From NCBI GenBank assembly GCA_003605175.1, contig QWDA01000005.1:62001-126000 (forward strand): a DNA stretch of 64,000 nt, written 5' to 3'. Source of the DNA: Paracoccaceae bacterium (GTDB taxonomy: Bacteria; Pseudomonadota; Alphaproteobacteria; Rhodobacterales; Rhodobacteraceae). Of this stretch, positions 18,458-27,476 are shown piece by piece (position 1 is the stretch's first letter; every line of letters begins with the position of its first letter). The notes under the pieces are model-generated. The model saw only the letters and a program-made list of their open reading frames with translations, was not told the DNA's origin and did not search any database. A program made the translations under genes and the position numbers.

Positions 18458-19297
18458 ATGATGTTGCCGAACTACATCTATGGGGGGCCGCCAAAGGCTG
18501 GGTCGTCCTGGATCTACGATCTGCTCGACGAGCATCCGGACGTTTTCGTGCCGGAGGGCAAGTACGTCCAGTTCTTCACCGACTACTACGACCGCGGCAT
18601 CGACTGGTACCGGCAGGTCTATGCGAAGGCCGGGGCCCGGCATGTCGCGCGCGTCGATCTGACGACGGATTACCTGTTCCTGCCCGAGGCCGCCGAGCGG
18701 CTGGCGCGGCACATTCCCGACGCCCGGATCTTCTTTTCGTTGCGCAACCCGGTGGAGCGCGACTGGTCCGCCTACCAGCACCTGCTGCGGACCGGCCAGG
18801 CGCGCGGCAAGCTGAGCGACGAGATCGACAGCGCCCATCACCTGCTGACCAGGTGCAGCGCCTATTCCGACGCGATCGAACGGTCGTGGCGGCTGTTTGG
18901 GCGGGAGAACACGCTGATCCTCTTGTTCGATGGTATCCGATCGGACCCACAGGGCGCCGCGGACACCCTGCACGATTTCCTCGGCGTTGCGCGCCGCGAG
19001 GTCTCGCCGGAGAGCAGCGGTGCCAGGAACGTGGCACGGGCGGCCCGGAATCCAAGGCTCAACGGCGCACTGAAGAAAGGTGCGATCGCACTGCGCGCGG
19101 CGGGAATGAGCCGTGCGCTGGGCAAGCTCAAGAGCAGCCGGGTGGTGGACAGGATATTGTTCAGCGCCGGCCGCGTGCCGAAGCTGCGCGAGGCGCCCGA
19201 GGAGTGGAAGTTCCTGTCCGACCGGCATGCCGGTGAAATCGCGCGCCTCGAGGACATGCTCTCGCGGGATCTTTCGGCATGGCGCAAGGCTCCGTGA
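18458..19297 (+). CDS. PAPS-dependent sulfotransferase
   Basis: A cytoplasmic enzyme of 279 residues expected to transfer sulfate from 3'-phosphoadenylyl sulfate to a hydroxyl group, here most likely on the exopolysaccharide repeat unit. The 5'-phosphosulfate loop is GPPKAGSSWIYDLL at about residues 9-22, the 3'-phosphate-binding segment is FFSLRNPVERDWSAY at about residues 91-105, and a C-terminal segment (EEWKFLSDRHAGEIARLEDML) is typical of polysaccharide sulfotransferases. It sits between the export and polymerase genes and overlaps the next gene by 19 bases. Two adjacent ATGs (18458, 18461) are possible starts, with GGAGGACC just upstream. Confidence 0.9.
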   Translation: MMLPNYIYGGPPKAGSSWIYDLLDEHPDVFVPEGKYVQFFTDYYDRGIDWYRQVYAKAGARHVARVDLTTDYLFLPEAAERLARHIPDARIFFSLRNPVERDWSAYQHLLRTGQARGKLSDEIDSAHHLLTRCSAYSDAIERSWRLFGRENTLILLFDGIRSDPQGAADTLHDFLGVARREVSPESSGARNVARAARNPRLNGALKKGAIALRAAGMSRALGKLKSSRVVDRILFSAGRVPKLREAPEEWKFLSDRHAGEIARLEDMLSRDLSAWRKAP

Positions 19298-20586
19298 GCG
19301 ACCTTTCCCTCCTCAGCCGCAGGCGCGCCCGGTCGGAAGCCCTGGGCGAACTGGCCTGGCGGATATACCTGTTCTCGATGGCCATGAGTTTCTTCGTGGT
19401 GATCGAACCGGCCCTGTGCGACCTTATCTTCTTCGTCAGCCTGATCGTGCTGGGTTTCTCGCGTCCGGTACCGGTGCGGTTTCTGAGCGGCACCGCGATC
19501 ACCGGCGTGCTGCTCTATCTGATCTTTTCCGTGGTGAGCCTTTTTTTCGTTCAGTACGACGCCATGGGCGCCTTTCGCGCGGTGCTGATCGAGTTCTATA
19601 TGGTCGGTCTCTTTGTCATGACCGCCTATTATGCCAGGACACGCGGAGACGAGGCGTTTCGCGCGATCTTGCTGGCATTCGTGATCGGAGGTGCGATGGC
19701 AAGTGTCGTGACCATCGTCGCCCTGCTCGATCTTGTTCCCCACAGCGACATCTTCTACCGCGGAGAGGGTGTGCGCTATCGGGTGAAGTCCACCTTCAAG
19801 GATCCAAACGTCTTCGGGCCGTATCTGGTGCCCAGCATCCTCTTCATGAGTTGGGTCGCCGTCGAATCGCGCCGATTCCGGCTCTTGGCCCTGGGAGCCC
19901 TCGGATTGCTGTTCGTGTCGCTGGTCTCGACCTTCTCTCGCGGCGCCTGGATCCACACGTTGATTTCGCTGATGATCATGGGCGGCGCCCTGCTTGCGCT
20001 CCGCGCCACCTCGCGCATGGTGTTCTCGGTCATCCTTTGGCTGATGATCCTCGCATCCCTGATCGTGCTGCTGTTTCTCGATCAGATCGTCGCGCAGCTT
20101 TCGCAAACGTTCTTTGCCGAACGACTATCGCTGCAAAGCTACGATACAAGCCGGTTCGACTACGTTCTCGATGCGACCACGCGCATTCTGGAGCACCCGC
20201 TCGGGGTCGGGCCGATCCAGGCGCGGTATCTCTATGGCTACCTGCCGCATAACACCTTCGTGGTCTTCGCGATGCATAACGGCATTCTGGCCTGCGTGGG
20301 GCTGATCCTGATCTACGGGTCGGCCTTTTCCCGCTGTGTCGGAAAGGTCCTGAACCAGAGGCCGGGATGGACCAAATACGCATTGCTTATGGCCGTGTTG
20401 GCCGGGCTGCTTGTTCTGATGATGGTGGTCGGCGCCATCCACTGGCGCCACCTTTATGTCGTTTGCGGTTTGGCATATGGAGCATATGTGAGCGACAAGG
20501 CACTCCCGGACGGGCATCTGTGGCCGCCCCGCCGGCGCACAGGCGCTTCGCGTCGCAGGGGCAGATGGCGGAGTTCCTTCCCATGA
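19279..20586 (+). CDS. O-antigen ligase/Wzy-like polysaccharide polymerase
   Basis: Integral membrane protein (435 residues) with roughly ten hydrophobic segments and one large periplasmic loop. It is predicted to polymerise lipid-linked repeat units at the periplasmic face. The loop segment FKDPNVFGPYLVPSILF and the later LGVGPIQARYLYGYLPHNTFVVFAMHNG, with the ligase-type PHN(x) motif, match the Wzy_C/O-antigen ligase family. It starts within the sulfotransferase gene and ends in an ATGA overlap with the flippase gene, so the three are translationally linked. The C-terminal 30 residues are basic and low in homology. Confidence 0.88.
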   Translation: MAQGSVSDLSLLSRRRARSEALGELAWRIYLFSMAMSFFVVIEPALCDLIFFVSLIVLGFSRPVPVRFLSGTAITGVLLYLIFSVVSLFFVQYDAMGAFRAVLIEFYMVGLFVMTAYYARTRGDEAFRAILLAFVIGGAMASVVTIVALLDLVPHSDIFYRGEGVRYRVKSTFKDPNVFGPYLVPSILFMSWVAVESRRFRLLALGALGLLFVSLVSTFSRGAWIHTLISLMIMGGALLALRATSRMVFSVILWLMILASLIVLLFLDQIVAQLSQTFFAERLSLQSYDTSRFDYVLDATTRILEHPLGVGPIQARYLYGYLPHNTFVVFAMHNGILACVGLILIYGSAFSRCVGKVLNQRPGWTKYALLMAVLAGLLVLMMVVGAIHWRHLYVVCGLAYGAYVSDKALPDGHLWPPRRRTGASRRRGRWRSSFP

Positions 20587-21884
20587 GAGGATTGCTGCTG
20601 GACAGCGTTCACTCGGCCGTCATCAAGGTGGTCAGCGCCGGATTGACGTTCCTGATGTTCGTATACCTGGCGCGCGCGCTCGGACCCGAGGAGTACGGGG
20701 TGTTCGGCACGATGTTCTCGCTCGGGACGCTCGGAGCGATGGCGGCGCTCTGTGGCCAGCACACCTTGAGCCTGAAGGTCCTGTCATCGATGGAGGGGGA
20801 GCCCGACCGCGAGGCCACGCGCCGGCGCTTCATCATCCGCTCCTATGCGATCATCGCCATTGCAACGGTTGCCTGCATCGCCGGGCTCCTGCTCGCGCGG
20901 AAGGTCGCGGAATGGGCCGGGATCGAGCTCCGGTTGAGCGTGCTGATGGGGGCCGCGGTGTTCATCCTGCCCTTTGCATTGAGCGATCTCGTGGCGGCGC
21001 ATATGCGCGCTTTCGGCATGCTGTCCCCGGCGCTGTTGCCGCGGGACATCCTCTGGCGCGGCGGCGTCACCCTGCTGTGCCTCGCCGCGCTCGTGTATCC
21101 CTGGCTGATGCCGAGCGCGCTGACCGCGATGGTGGTCATCTCGGGTCTGCTGCTCGTGATCATCGGTGTGCAGGCGGGATATTTCGTTCGCGCGAACCTG
21201 CCCCTGCTTTCGGGGCAGGGCACCGAGCGGGCCGAGACTCCCCGGCAATTGTCGGTATGGATGTGGATCGCCTCGATGGCCATGATGGGGGCCAACCTCA
21301 ACATTGTCGTCGCCTCGCCCTTTCTCAGCAACGACCAGATCGGCGCATATTTCGCGGCGCACAAGATCTCGCAGCTGTTGCTGCTGCCGGTCATGGCGAT
21401 CAATGTCGTAGCGGCGCCGACCTTCGCGCGGCTCCACAATCAGGGCAAGGCCCCGGAACTGCAGGATGTCGGCCGCAAGCTCGCGCTCATTCTGGCGGTG
21501 CCGCTCATTCTTGGGGCGGCCATGGTCCAATCCCTGGCGCCCGAACTGCTCGGCCTGTTCGATTCCGCCTATGCCGTGGCCGCGCCGGCGCTGCTCATCC
21601 TGACGATGAGCTTCCTTTTCTTCGGGCTGGGCGGGCCGACGCAGCAGCTCATGCTCATGGCGGGTGGCGAGCGGGACTATGTCCGGCTGACATTCATCTC
21701 GGACGGCATCGGCCTGGCGCTGGTTCCGGTGTTGGTTCCGCATTTCGGCATCGTCGGTGCCGCGCTCGGCCTGCTCACGTCGCGGGTCCTCTTCACGATC
21801 ATGGCCGTGCTCTGGTGCCGTGCCCGCCTTCAGGTCGACACGTCGATCCTGTCGCTGATGCCGAGAAGTGTCATGCGCCGCTAG
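20583..21884 (+). CDS. Wzx-like polysaccharide flippase (MATE/MOP superfamily)
   Basis: Membrane transporter (433 residues, about 12 hydrophobic helices) predicted to flip the undecaprenyl-linked repeat unit to the periplasm. The start resembles polysaccharide biosynthesis proteins: KVVSAGLTFLMFVYLARALGPEEYGVFGTMFSL is the standard first-helix signature. NLNIVVASPFLSNDQIGAYFAAHKIS corresponds to the middle repeat. ATG 20583 overlaps the polymerase stop as ATGA; an in-frame ATG six codons earlier (20565) is also possible. It is the last gene of this operon and converges on the epimerase gene. Confidence 0.9.
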   Translation: MRGLLLDSVHSAVIKVVSAGLTFLMFVYLARALGPEEYGVFGTMFSLGTLGAMAALCGQHTLSLKVLSSMEGEPDREATRRRFIIRSYAIIAIATVACIAGLLLARKVAEWAGIELRLSVLMGAAVFILPFALSDLVAAHMRAFGMLSPALLPRDILWRGGVTLLCLAALVYPWLMPSALTAMVVISGLLLVIIGVQAGYFVRANLPLLSGQGTERAETPRQLSVWMWIASMAMMGANLNIVVASPFLSNDQIGAYFAAHKISQLLLLPVMAINVVAAPTFARLHNQGKAPELQDVGRKLALILAVPLILGAAMVQSLAPELLGLFDSAYAVAAPALLILTMSFLFFGLGGPTQQLMLMAGGERDYVRLTFISDGIGLALVPVLVPHFGIVGAALGLLTSRVLFTIMAVLWCRARLQVDTSILSLMPRSVMRR

Positions 21885-21961
21885 TGCTTGTCGCGCAAAG
21901 GCGGGAACCGGTCTGCGCTCCCCGGACGTGCGAAATCAAATGGTTGGAGCGGCGTCGCGGC

Positions 21962-22891
21962 TCAGGGCGCAATGCCCGCGCGGAACGGGTCTTCGGGCGG
22001 GAACAGGAGCCGGCTTTCCGCCATGACGAAGGCTTGGCCGGTGATCGAGGGGATCACCCCGCCGGTCGGGCCCTTGCGCCAGGAGAGGCGGTAGGTGCTG
22101 CCGATCACGCTTTCCTGCAGGATCTCTTCGCCCTCGGCGAGCTTGCCGTCCGATGCGAGGCAGGCGAGCCGGGCCGAGGAGCCGGTGCCGCAGGGCGAGC
22201 GGTCATAGGCGTCGTCGGGGCAGAGCACGAAGTTGCGGCTGTGGCCCTCGGGGGTTTCCGGGGGGCCGTAAAAGATCACGTGATCGACCGGGCAGTCGCC
22301 GCAGCCGATGCCCTCGGCCGCGAGCGCCGCGCGCACCGCGATGGTGGCGTCGGCGAGGGCGCGGATATTGGCGGCATTGACCGGGATCGGGCTCGGATCG
22401 ACCAGGAAGAAGCCGTTGCCGCCAAAGGCGATATCGCCGGTGATTGTGCCGAGCCCCGGGACCTCGACCGAAACGCCCGCGCGGAGGCGGCGGCTTTCGA
22501 CATTGGTCACGGTCACGGTGTTGGCGTCGTGGATGTCGATGCCGACCACGCCCACGGGTGTCTCGATCCGGTGGCGGCCGGGGCCGATGCGGCCCATGTG
22601 GACGAGCGTCGCGGCGAGGCCGATGGTGCCATGGCCACACATGCCGAGCACCGCCCCGGCGTCGAAATAGATTACGCCGGTGACGCAGTCCGGATCGACG
22701 GGTTCGATCAGCAGCGCGCAGACCATGGCCACCTGCCCGCGCGGTTCGCCAACCACGGCGCGACAGAAGGTGCGGTGGTCGGTTGCCAGCCGTCTGGCGC
22801 GTTCGGCGAGCGGCCCGGCGCCGAGATCGGGCCCGCCGTCGAGGATCACGCGGGTGGGTTCGCCGCCGGTATGGCTGTCGATCACATGCAT
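21962..22891 (-). CDS. 4-hydroxyproline 2-epimerase (proline racemase family)
   Basis: Cofactor-free epimerase, 309 residues, that inverts the alpha carbon of trans-4-hydroxy-L-proline to cis-4-hydroxy-D-proline. Both catalytic cysteines are present: MCGHGTIG near residue 88 and SPCGTGSSA near residue 235. This fits an epimerase; the related trans-3-hydroxyproline dehydratases have Thr at the first position. The opening MHVIDSHTGGEPTRV is typical. It starts inside the 3' end of the DapA-family gene (10-base overlap), so the pair is co-transcribed and probably translationally coupled. A D-hydroxyproline dehydrogenase is not adjacent; the D-amino-acid dehydrogenase at 32219 may serve. Confidence 0.93.
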   Translation of the reverse strand: MHVIDSHTGGEPTRVILDGGPDLGAGPLAERARRLATDHRTFCRAVVGEPRGQVAMVCALLIEPVDPDCVTGVIYFDAGAVLGMCGHGTIGLAATLVHMGRIGPGRHRIETPVGVVGIDIHDANTVTVTNVESRRLRAGVSVEVPGLGTITGDIAFGGNGFFLVDPSPIPVNAANIRALADATIAVRAALAAEGIGCGDCPVDHVIFYGPPETPEGHSRNFVLCPDDAYDRSPCGTGSSARLACLASDGKLAEGEEILQESVIGSTYRLSWRKGPTGGVIPSITGQAFVMAESRLLFPPEDPFRAGIAP

Positions 22892-23841
22892 TCGGCGATC
22901 ACGCCTCCTTGGCGAGACCAGTTGGCGAACCAGGCGTTGAACTGGTGGAACTGGGCGGTGCAGAACCCGGCCTGCGAGGGCGAGAGCGCGTCGGTCTCGT
23001 TGATGTTCAGCCGGTATTCCTCCTCGCCCTTCAGCGCCATCATGTGTTTGAAATAAAGCACGAGATCGACGCCCTCGTCGAACTTCGCGATCACCGAGAG
23101 CGCGTCGGCAAGCTCGCGGGCACGGAGGTCGGCCTCGGGGTCGCCCTGGGCGGCCCGTTTCGAGAGGGCGACCTGCAGGAGCGCTTCCTTCGGGAAGATG
23201 GTGCCGATCCCGGTGATCGCGCCCACCGCGCCGCATTTGGCGAAGCCGTGATAGACCTCGGTATCGACGCCGACCATCAGGATCACCTCGTCGTCCTGCG
23301 AGGTGATGTGCTCGGCCGCATAGCTGAGATCGGCCTTGCCGCCGAATTCCTTGAAGCCGATCAGGTTTGGTTGCTCGGCCCGGAGCGCGAAGAACAGGTC
23401 GGCCTTGGTGGAATAGCCGTAATAGGGGCTGTTGTAGATGATCGCGGGCACGTCCGGCGCGGCATCGAGGATCGCCTTGAAATGGTTGCGCTGGGCGGCG
23501 GCGGAGAGGCTGCGCGAGAGCACGCGGGGGATCACCATGAGCCCGGCGGCGCCGATCTTCTGGGCGTGGGCGGCATGGGCCACGGCGGATTTCGTGTTGA
23601 TCGCGCCGGTTCCGACGACGACCGGGACGCCGGCGCGGGTCAGGCGCTCGACGCCCTCCATGCGCTCTTCGTCGGTGAGAAGCGGCCAGTCGCCGCAGGA
23701 GCCGCAATAGACCACTGCGCTCATCCCGGCCCCGATCATCTCCCGGCCCTTGCGGACCAGCGCGTCGAAATCGGGTGTGCGGTCCGGGGTGCAGGGGGTC
23801 AGCAGGGCGGGGATCGTGCCGTGGAAGATCTGCGTGTTCAT
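22882..23841 (-). CDS. DapA-family lyase/deaminase, probably pyrroline-4-hydroxy-2-carboxylate deaminase
   Basis: Class I aldolase-fold enzyme of 319 residues. The Schiff-base Lys is in LIGFKEFGGKADL (Lys at about residue 164), with the Tyr of YNSPYYGYSTKADL about 30 residues before. In hydroxyproline degradation a DapA-family enzyme converts 1-pyrroline-4-hydroxy-2-carboxylate to 2,5-dioxopentanoate and ammonia. Coupling with the epimerase and the nearby 2,5-dioxopentanoate dehydrogenase makes that the best assignment. Other DapA-family activities cannot be excluded from sequence. ATG 23841 opens the conserved IFHGTIPALLTPC; the reading frame continues upstream without homology. Confidence 0.85.
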   Translation of the reverse strand: MNTQIFHGTIPALLTPCTPDRTPDFDALVRKGREMIGAGMSAVVYCGSCGDWPLLTDEERMEGVERLTRAGVPVVVGTGAINTKSAVAHAAHAQKIGAAGLMVIPRVLSRSLSAAAQRNHFKAILDAAPDVPAIIYNSPYYGYSTKADLFFALRAEQPNLIGFKEFGGKADLSYAAEHITSQDDEVILMVGVDTEVYHGFAKCGAVGAITGIGTIFPKEALLQVALSKRAAQGDPEADLRARELADALSVIAKFDEGVDLVLYFKHMMALKGEEEYRLNINETDALSPSQAGFCTAQFHQFNAWFANWSRQGGVIAECM

Positions 23842-23949
23842 GGGCGGGCTCCTTCGGGGCGGCGGGAAATCCGGGTGGGCGGCGTCTTGGCATTGAAAGC
23901 GCGCCGCGAATGTGCTTAAACGATCAAGAATGGTAAGAAAAGAAAAATC
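23842..23949. promoter_or_regulatory. Divergent promoter region between the DapA-family gene and the XRE-cupin regulator
   Basis: This is a 108-base spacer whose right half is AT-rich. It carries CTTA at 23915-23918 and TAAG at 23934-23937 as a loose inverted repeat. No Shine-Dalgarno sequence precedes the regulator ATG at 23950, so that transcript may be leaderless or nearly so. Autoregulation by the adjacent regulator is likely by analogy, not shown. Confidence 0.4.
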
Positions 23950-24576
23950 ATGATGCCAATGGAAAATCCCGCCGGGGCCGAGGACTGGGAGGCCGAGCGG
24001 TTGCAGCTTCGCTCCGAGCTCGGCGCGCGGATGAAGGCGGTGCGGCAGGGTTGCGGCTATACGCTCGAGGTCGCGGCGCAGCGCGCGGGGCTCGCGCTCT
24101 CGACGATCCACAAGATCGAGAACGGCCGGGTCTCGCCGAGCTACGAGAACCTCGTGCGGATCGCCCGGGCCTACGGGGTCGGCATGGAGCGGCTGTTTTC
24201 TTCCGACCACGAGGCGCAGCAGACCACGCGGATGACGGTCACGCGGGCGGGCGAGGGGCGCAAGGTGCGCTCGAAGCATTTCGAGTACGAGGTGCTGTGC
24301 AACGCGCTTGCCGAGAAGAAGATCGTTCCCTTGGTGACGCGGGTCGAGCGCCGCGCGCCGCTGGCGCCCGGGGATCTCGAGGCGCATGACGGCGAGGAGA
24401 CGCTTTTTGTGTTGAGCGGGCAGGTCGAGCTGGTGGTGGAGCACTATCAGCCGGTGGTGCTCGGCCCCGGCGACTGCGCCTATTTCGACAGCACGCTGAA
24501 GCACGGGCTGCGCGCGGTGGACGAGGCCGGGGCGCGGGTGTTCTGGGCCTGCACCTATAGCGATGTCGACAGGTAG
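23950..24576 (+). CDS. XRE-family transcriptional regulator with C-terminal cupin domain
   Basis: A 208-residue regulator. The helix-turn-helix is GARMKAVRQGCGYTLEVAAQRAGLALSTIHKIENGRVSPSYENLVRIARAYGVGMERLF (about residues 25-85, recognition helix at STIHKIENG). The cupin domain spans about 125-205, with HDGEETLFVLSGQVELVVE and LGPGDCAYFDSTLKHGLRA. Such MerR-like-sized XRE-cupin proteins (PuuR type) sense small amino-acid or polyamine ligands. It is divergent from the hydroxyproline genes and 13 bases ahead of the Ldh2-family gene, so it probably controls the island in response to hydroxyproline, arginine or a product. Confidence 0.9.
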   Translation: MMPMENPAGAEDWEAERLQLRSELGARMKAVRQGCGYTLEVAAQRAGLALSTIHKIENGRVSPSYENLVRIARAYGVGMERLFSSDHEAQQTTRMTVTRAGEGRKVRSKHFEYEVLCNALAEKKIVPLVTRVERRAPLAPGDLEAHDGEETLFVLSGQVELVVEHYQPVVLGPGDCAYFDSTLKHGLRAVDEAGARVFWACTYSDVDR

Positions 24577-24589
24577 GAGAGGGCGGCAC

Positions 24590-25606
24590 ATGGCCGATGC
24601 GAACGTGATCACCTACGAGGCCCTCGTGGCGCGGGTCGGGCGGATCTTTCTGCGCCACGGCGTGCGGCCGGAGAGCGCGCGCGTGCTGGGCCGGGTCATC
24701 GCCGCGGGCGAGCGGGACAATTGCCAGTCGCACGGGATCTACAGGATCGAGGGCTGCCTCCAGGTGCTGGCGGCGGGCAAGGTCGATCCGGTCGCGGTGC
24801 CCGAGATCCATGACGCGGGCGGTCCGGTGATCGAGGTTGACGCGGGCGGCGGTTTCTCGAACCCGGCCTTCGACGCGGCCGAGGGGGTGCTCGCTTCCCG
24901 TGCCCGCGAGACGGGGCTCGCCGCCCTGGTGATACGGAACTGCCTGCATTTCTCGGCGCTCTGGCACGATGTGGAGGCGCTCGCCGCCGAAGGGCTCGCC
25001 GCGCTCTCGATGTGCCCGAGCTATGCCGTCGTCGCCCCGGCGGGCGGTCGGGAGCCGCTTCTGGGCACAAACCCGCTCGCCTTCGGCTGGCCGCGCCGGG
25101 GCGGGCATCCCTATGTGTTCGATTTCGCCACCAGCGTCGCGGCGCGGGGCGAGATCGAGCTGCGCCGGCGGGCGGGAGCGCCGATCCCCGAGGGCTGGGC
25201 GGTGGACCGCTACGGCAATCCGACAACCGATCCCGAGGCGGCGCTGGCGGGGGCGATGCTGCCCTTCGGCGGACACAAGGGTTCGGCAATCTCGACGATG
25301 ATCGAGCTCCTGGCGGGCGCGATGCTGGGCGAGTTCATGAGCCGGGAGGCGCTCGAGGTGATCGGCGGCGCCGGGTTCCTGCCGCGGCACGGCGCGCTCG
25401 TGCTGGCGTTCGACCCGAGGCGTTTCGCGGCGCGGAGCGGGCGCGATCCGCTCGCCGAGGGCGAGAGGCTCCTCACCGCCATAGGCGCCCAGGGCGCGCG
25501 GCTGCCCTCGGAGCGGCGCTTTGCGGCGCGCGAGGTCGCGCTGCGCGACGGGATCGCCCTGACCGACGCGGAGATCGCGCAGCTCGACGCCTTCGAGACG
25601 AGGTGA
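24590..25606 (+). CDS. Ldh2/malate-L-lactate dehydrogenase family oxidoreductase
   Basis: NAD(P)-dependent oxidoreductase (338 residues) of the PF02615 family. Marks are RDNCQSHGIYRIEGCLQVL, with the catalytic His region at about residues 44-62, GLAALVIRNCLHFSALWHDVEALA, TNPLAFGWPR and LPFGGHKGSAISTMIELLAGAMLG. Members include delta-1-piperideine/pyrroline-2-carboxylate reductase (DpkA type) and ureidoglycolate dehydrogenase. Next to proline-type and D-amino-acid genes, reduction of a cyclic imine such as pyrroline-2-carboxylate is the likeliest role. AGGAGAGGG precedes the ATG at 24590. Confidence 0.82.
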   Translation: MADANVITYEALVARVGRIFLRHGVRPESARVLGRVIAAGERDNCQSHGIYRIEGCLQVLAAGKVDPVAVPEIHDAGGPVIEVDAGGGFSNPAFDAAEGVLASRARETGLAALVIRNCLHFSALWHDVEALAAEGLAALSMCPSYAVVAPAGGREPLLGTNPLAFGWPRRGGHPYVFDFATSVAARGEIELRRRAGAPIPEGWAVDRYGNPTTDPEAALAGAMLPFGGHKGSAISTMIELLAGAMLGEFMSREALEVIGGAGFLPRHGALVLAFDPRRFAARSGRDPLAEGERLLTAIGAQGARLPSERRFAAREVALRDGIALTDAEIAQLDAFETR

Positions 25607-25695
25607 GGCTCCGCTGGCAGCCCGGATCGGGGTGCGTTAAGACATCGCCTGAATTGCCGGGGCGTTTCGGCCCGGGGCCAGACAGAGGAAACCAC

Positions 25696-27210
25696 ATGAC
25701 ATTCACCCCTCACGGCAAGCACCTGATCGGCGGCGACTGGATCGGCACGGAGGAGAGGTTTCTTTCCTCGCCGGCGCACGGGGCGGCGCATGGGTTTTCG
25801 GTAGGCACGTTGGCGCTGGTCGATGCCGCCTGCCAGGCCGCAGAGGAGGCGTTCTGGTCCTATGGCTATTCGAGCCGCGAGGCGCGGGCGGCTTTCCTGA
25901 ACGCCATCGCGGACGAGATCGAGGCGCGGGCGGAGGCGATCACCGAGATCGGCACGCAGGAGACCGGCCTCCCCGAGGCGCGGCTCCAGGGCGAACGCGG
26001 GCGGACCACGGGCCAGCTCCGGCTCTTTGCCGAACATATCCTCAAGGGCGATTATCTCGACCGGCGCCACGACAAGGCGCTGCCGGAGCGCCAGCCGCTT
26101 CCGCGTCCCGACCTGAAGATGGTGCAGCGCCCGATCGGCCCGGTCGCGGTGTTCGGCGCCTCGAACTTCCCGCTCGCCTTCTCGACCGCCGGCGGCGACA
26201 CCGCGGCGGCGCTGGCGGCGGGCTGCCCGGTGGTGGTCAAGGGCCATTCCGCGCATCCCGGCACCGGCGAGATCGTCGCAGAGGCGGTCCATGCCGCGAT
26301 CGCGAAAACCGGCATGCATCCCGGGGTCTTCTCGCTGATCCAGGGCGGCAATCGCGAGGTCGGCACCGCGGTCGTCCAGCATCCGCTGATCAAGGCTGTC
26401 GGCTTCACCGGCTCGCTCTCAGGCGGCCGGGCGCTCTATGACCTCTGCGCCGCGCGGCCCGAGCCGATCCCGTTCTTCGGCGAGCTCGGCTCGGTGAACC
26501 CGATGTTCCTGTTGCCGGAAGCGGTGCGGGCGCGGGGCGACGCCATCGGCAAGGGCTGGGCCGGGTCGCTGACCATGGGGGCGGGGCAGTTCTGCACCAA
26601 TCCCGGCATCGCCGTGGTGCTTGAAGGCGCCGAGGCCGACGCCTTCGTCGAGGCGGCCCGCGCGGCCCTGTCGGAGACCGGTGCGCAGGTGATGCTGACC
26701 GACGGGATCGCCGAGGCCTACCGGCGCGGCGCAGACGTCATGGCTTCGCAGGCGGGTGTGCAGGATCTGATCACCTCGATGTGCGACCGGCGCGAGGCGA
26801 AACCGTTCCTGTTCAAGGTCGCCGCCGCCGACTGGCTGGGCAACCATGCCCTGTCGGAGGAGGTGTTCGGACCGCTCGGCCTGGTGGTCGTGGCGAAGGA
26901 TGTCGCGGAAATGGAGCGGGTCGCGCGGAGCCTCGCGGGCCAGCTCACCACGACCCTGCACATGGATGCCGGCGACGCCGACCTGGCCCGGCGCCTCTTG
27001 CCGGTGCTGGAGCGGAAGGCGGGCCGGATCCTCGCGAACGGCTTCCCGACCGGCGTCGAGGTGGCCGACAGCATGGTCCATGGCGGGCCTTACCCGGCCT
27101 CGACCAATTTCGGCGCCACCTCCGTCGGAACCCTTTCCATCCGCCGCTTCCTGCGGCCTGTCTGCTACCAGAACATGCCCGACGGCGTCCTGCCCGCCGA
27201 CCTGGCCTGA
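25696..27210 (+). CDS. Alpha-ketoglutarate semialdehyde (2,5-dioxopentanoate) dehydrogenase
   Basis: NAD(P)-dependent aldehyde dehydrogenase, 504 residues, of the KGSADH type that ends hydroxyproline and pentose pathways by forming 2-oxoglutarate. The catalytic Cys is in GAGQFCTNPG near residue 300, the general-base Glu in FFGELGSVNP near 265, and the family-specific opening is GKHLIGGDWIG. VFGASNFPLAFSTAGGDTAAALAAGCPVVVKGH is the cofactor-binding segment, with Lys-Gly-His as in KGSADHs. It could also oxidise 4-guanidinobutanal from the arginine branch downstream, where no separate aldehyde dehydrogenase is present. GAGGAA precedes ATG 25696. Confidence 0.88.
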   Translation: MTFTPHGKHLIGGDWIGTEERFLSSPAHGAAHGFSVGTLALVDAACQAAEEAFWSYGYSSREARAAFLNAIADEIEARAEAITEIGTQETGLPEARLQGERGRTTGQLRLFAEHILKGDYLDRRHDKALPERQPLPRPDLKMVQRPIGPVAVFGASNFPLAFSTAGGDTAAALAAGCPVVVKGHSAHPGTGEIVAEAVHAAIAKTGMHPGVFSLIQGGNREVGTAVVQHPLIKAVGFTGSLSGGRALYDLCAARPEPIPFFGELGSVNPMFLLPEAVRARGDAIGKGWAGSLTMGAGQFCTNPGIAVVLEGAEADAFVEAARAALSETGAQVMLTDGIAEAYRRGADVMASQAGVQDLITSMCDRREAKPFLFKVAAADWLGNHALSEEVFGPLGLVVVAKDVAEMERVARSLAGQLTTTLHMDAGDADLARRLLPVLERKAGRILANGFPTGVEVADSMVHGGPYPASTNFGATSVGTLSIRRFLRPVCYQNMPDGVLPADLA

Positions 27211-27476
27211 CGGTCGGCCGTCGAGCCCTTCAAGATCCATGGCCGCGCGGGGCTTCGCCGGATCGAAGTCGCGCCTCGCGCGTCTCCGGCGCCGCGCCCG
27301 CCTCGGTGAGCGAGATCTCGACACGCCGCCGTCGTTTCCATGCGGCAAGGTGAGCTTCGCGCCGAACGCTCCGGCCGAGGGGGTGCCAGCGAAGACGTTC
27401 CCCCCAAGGCGACGAATTTCACCGCATCATCGCCGACCTGCGCTAATCTGGCTTCACCTTCCGCCCGAGTGCCTGC

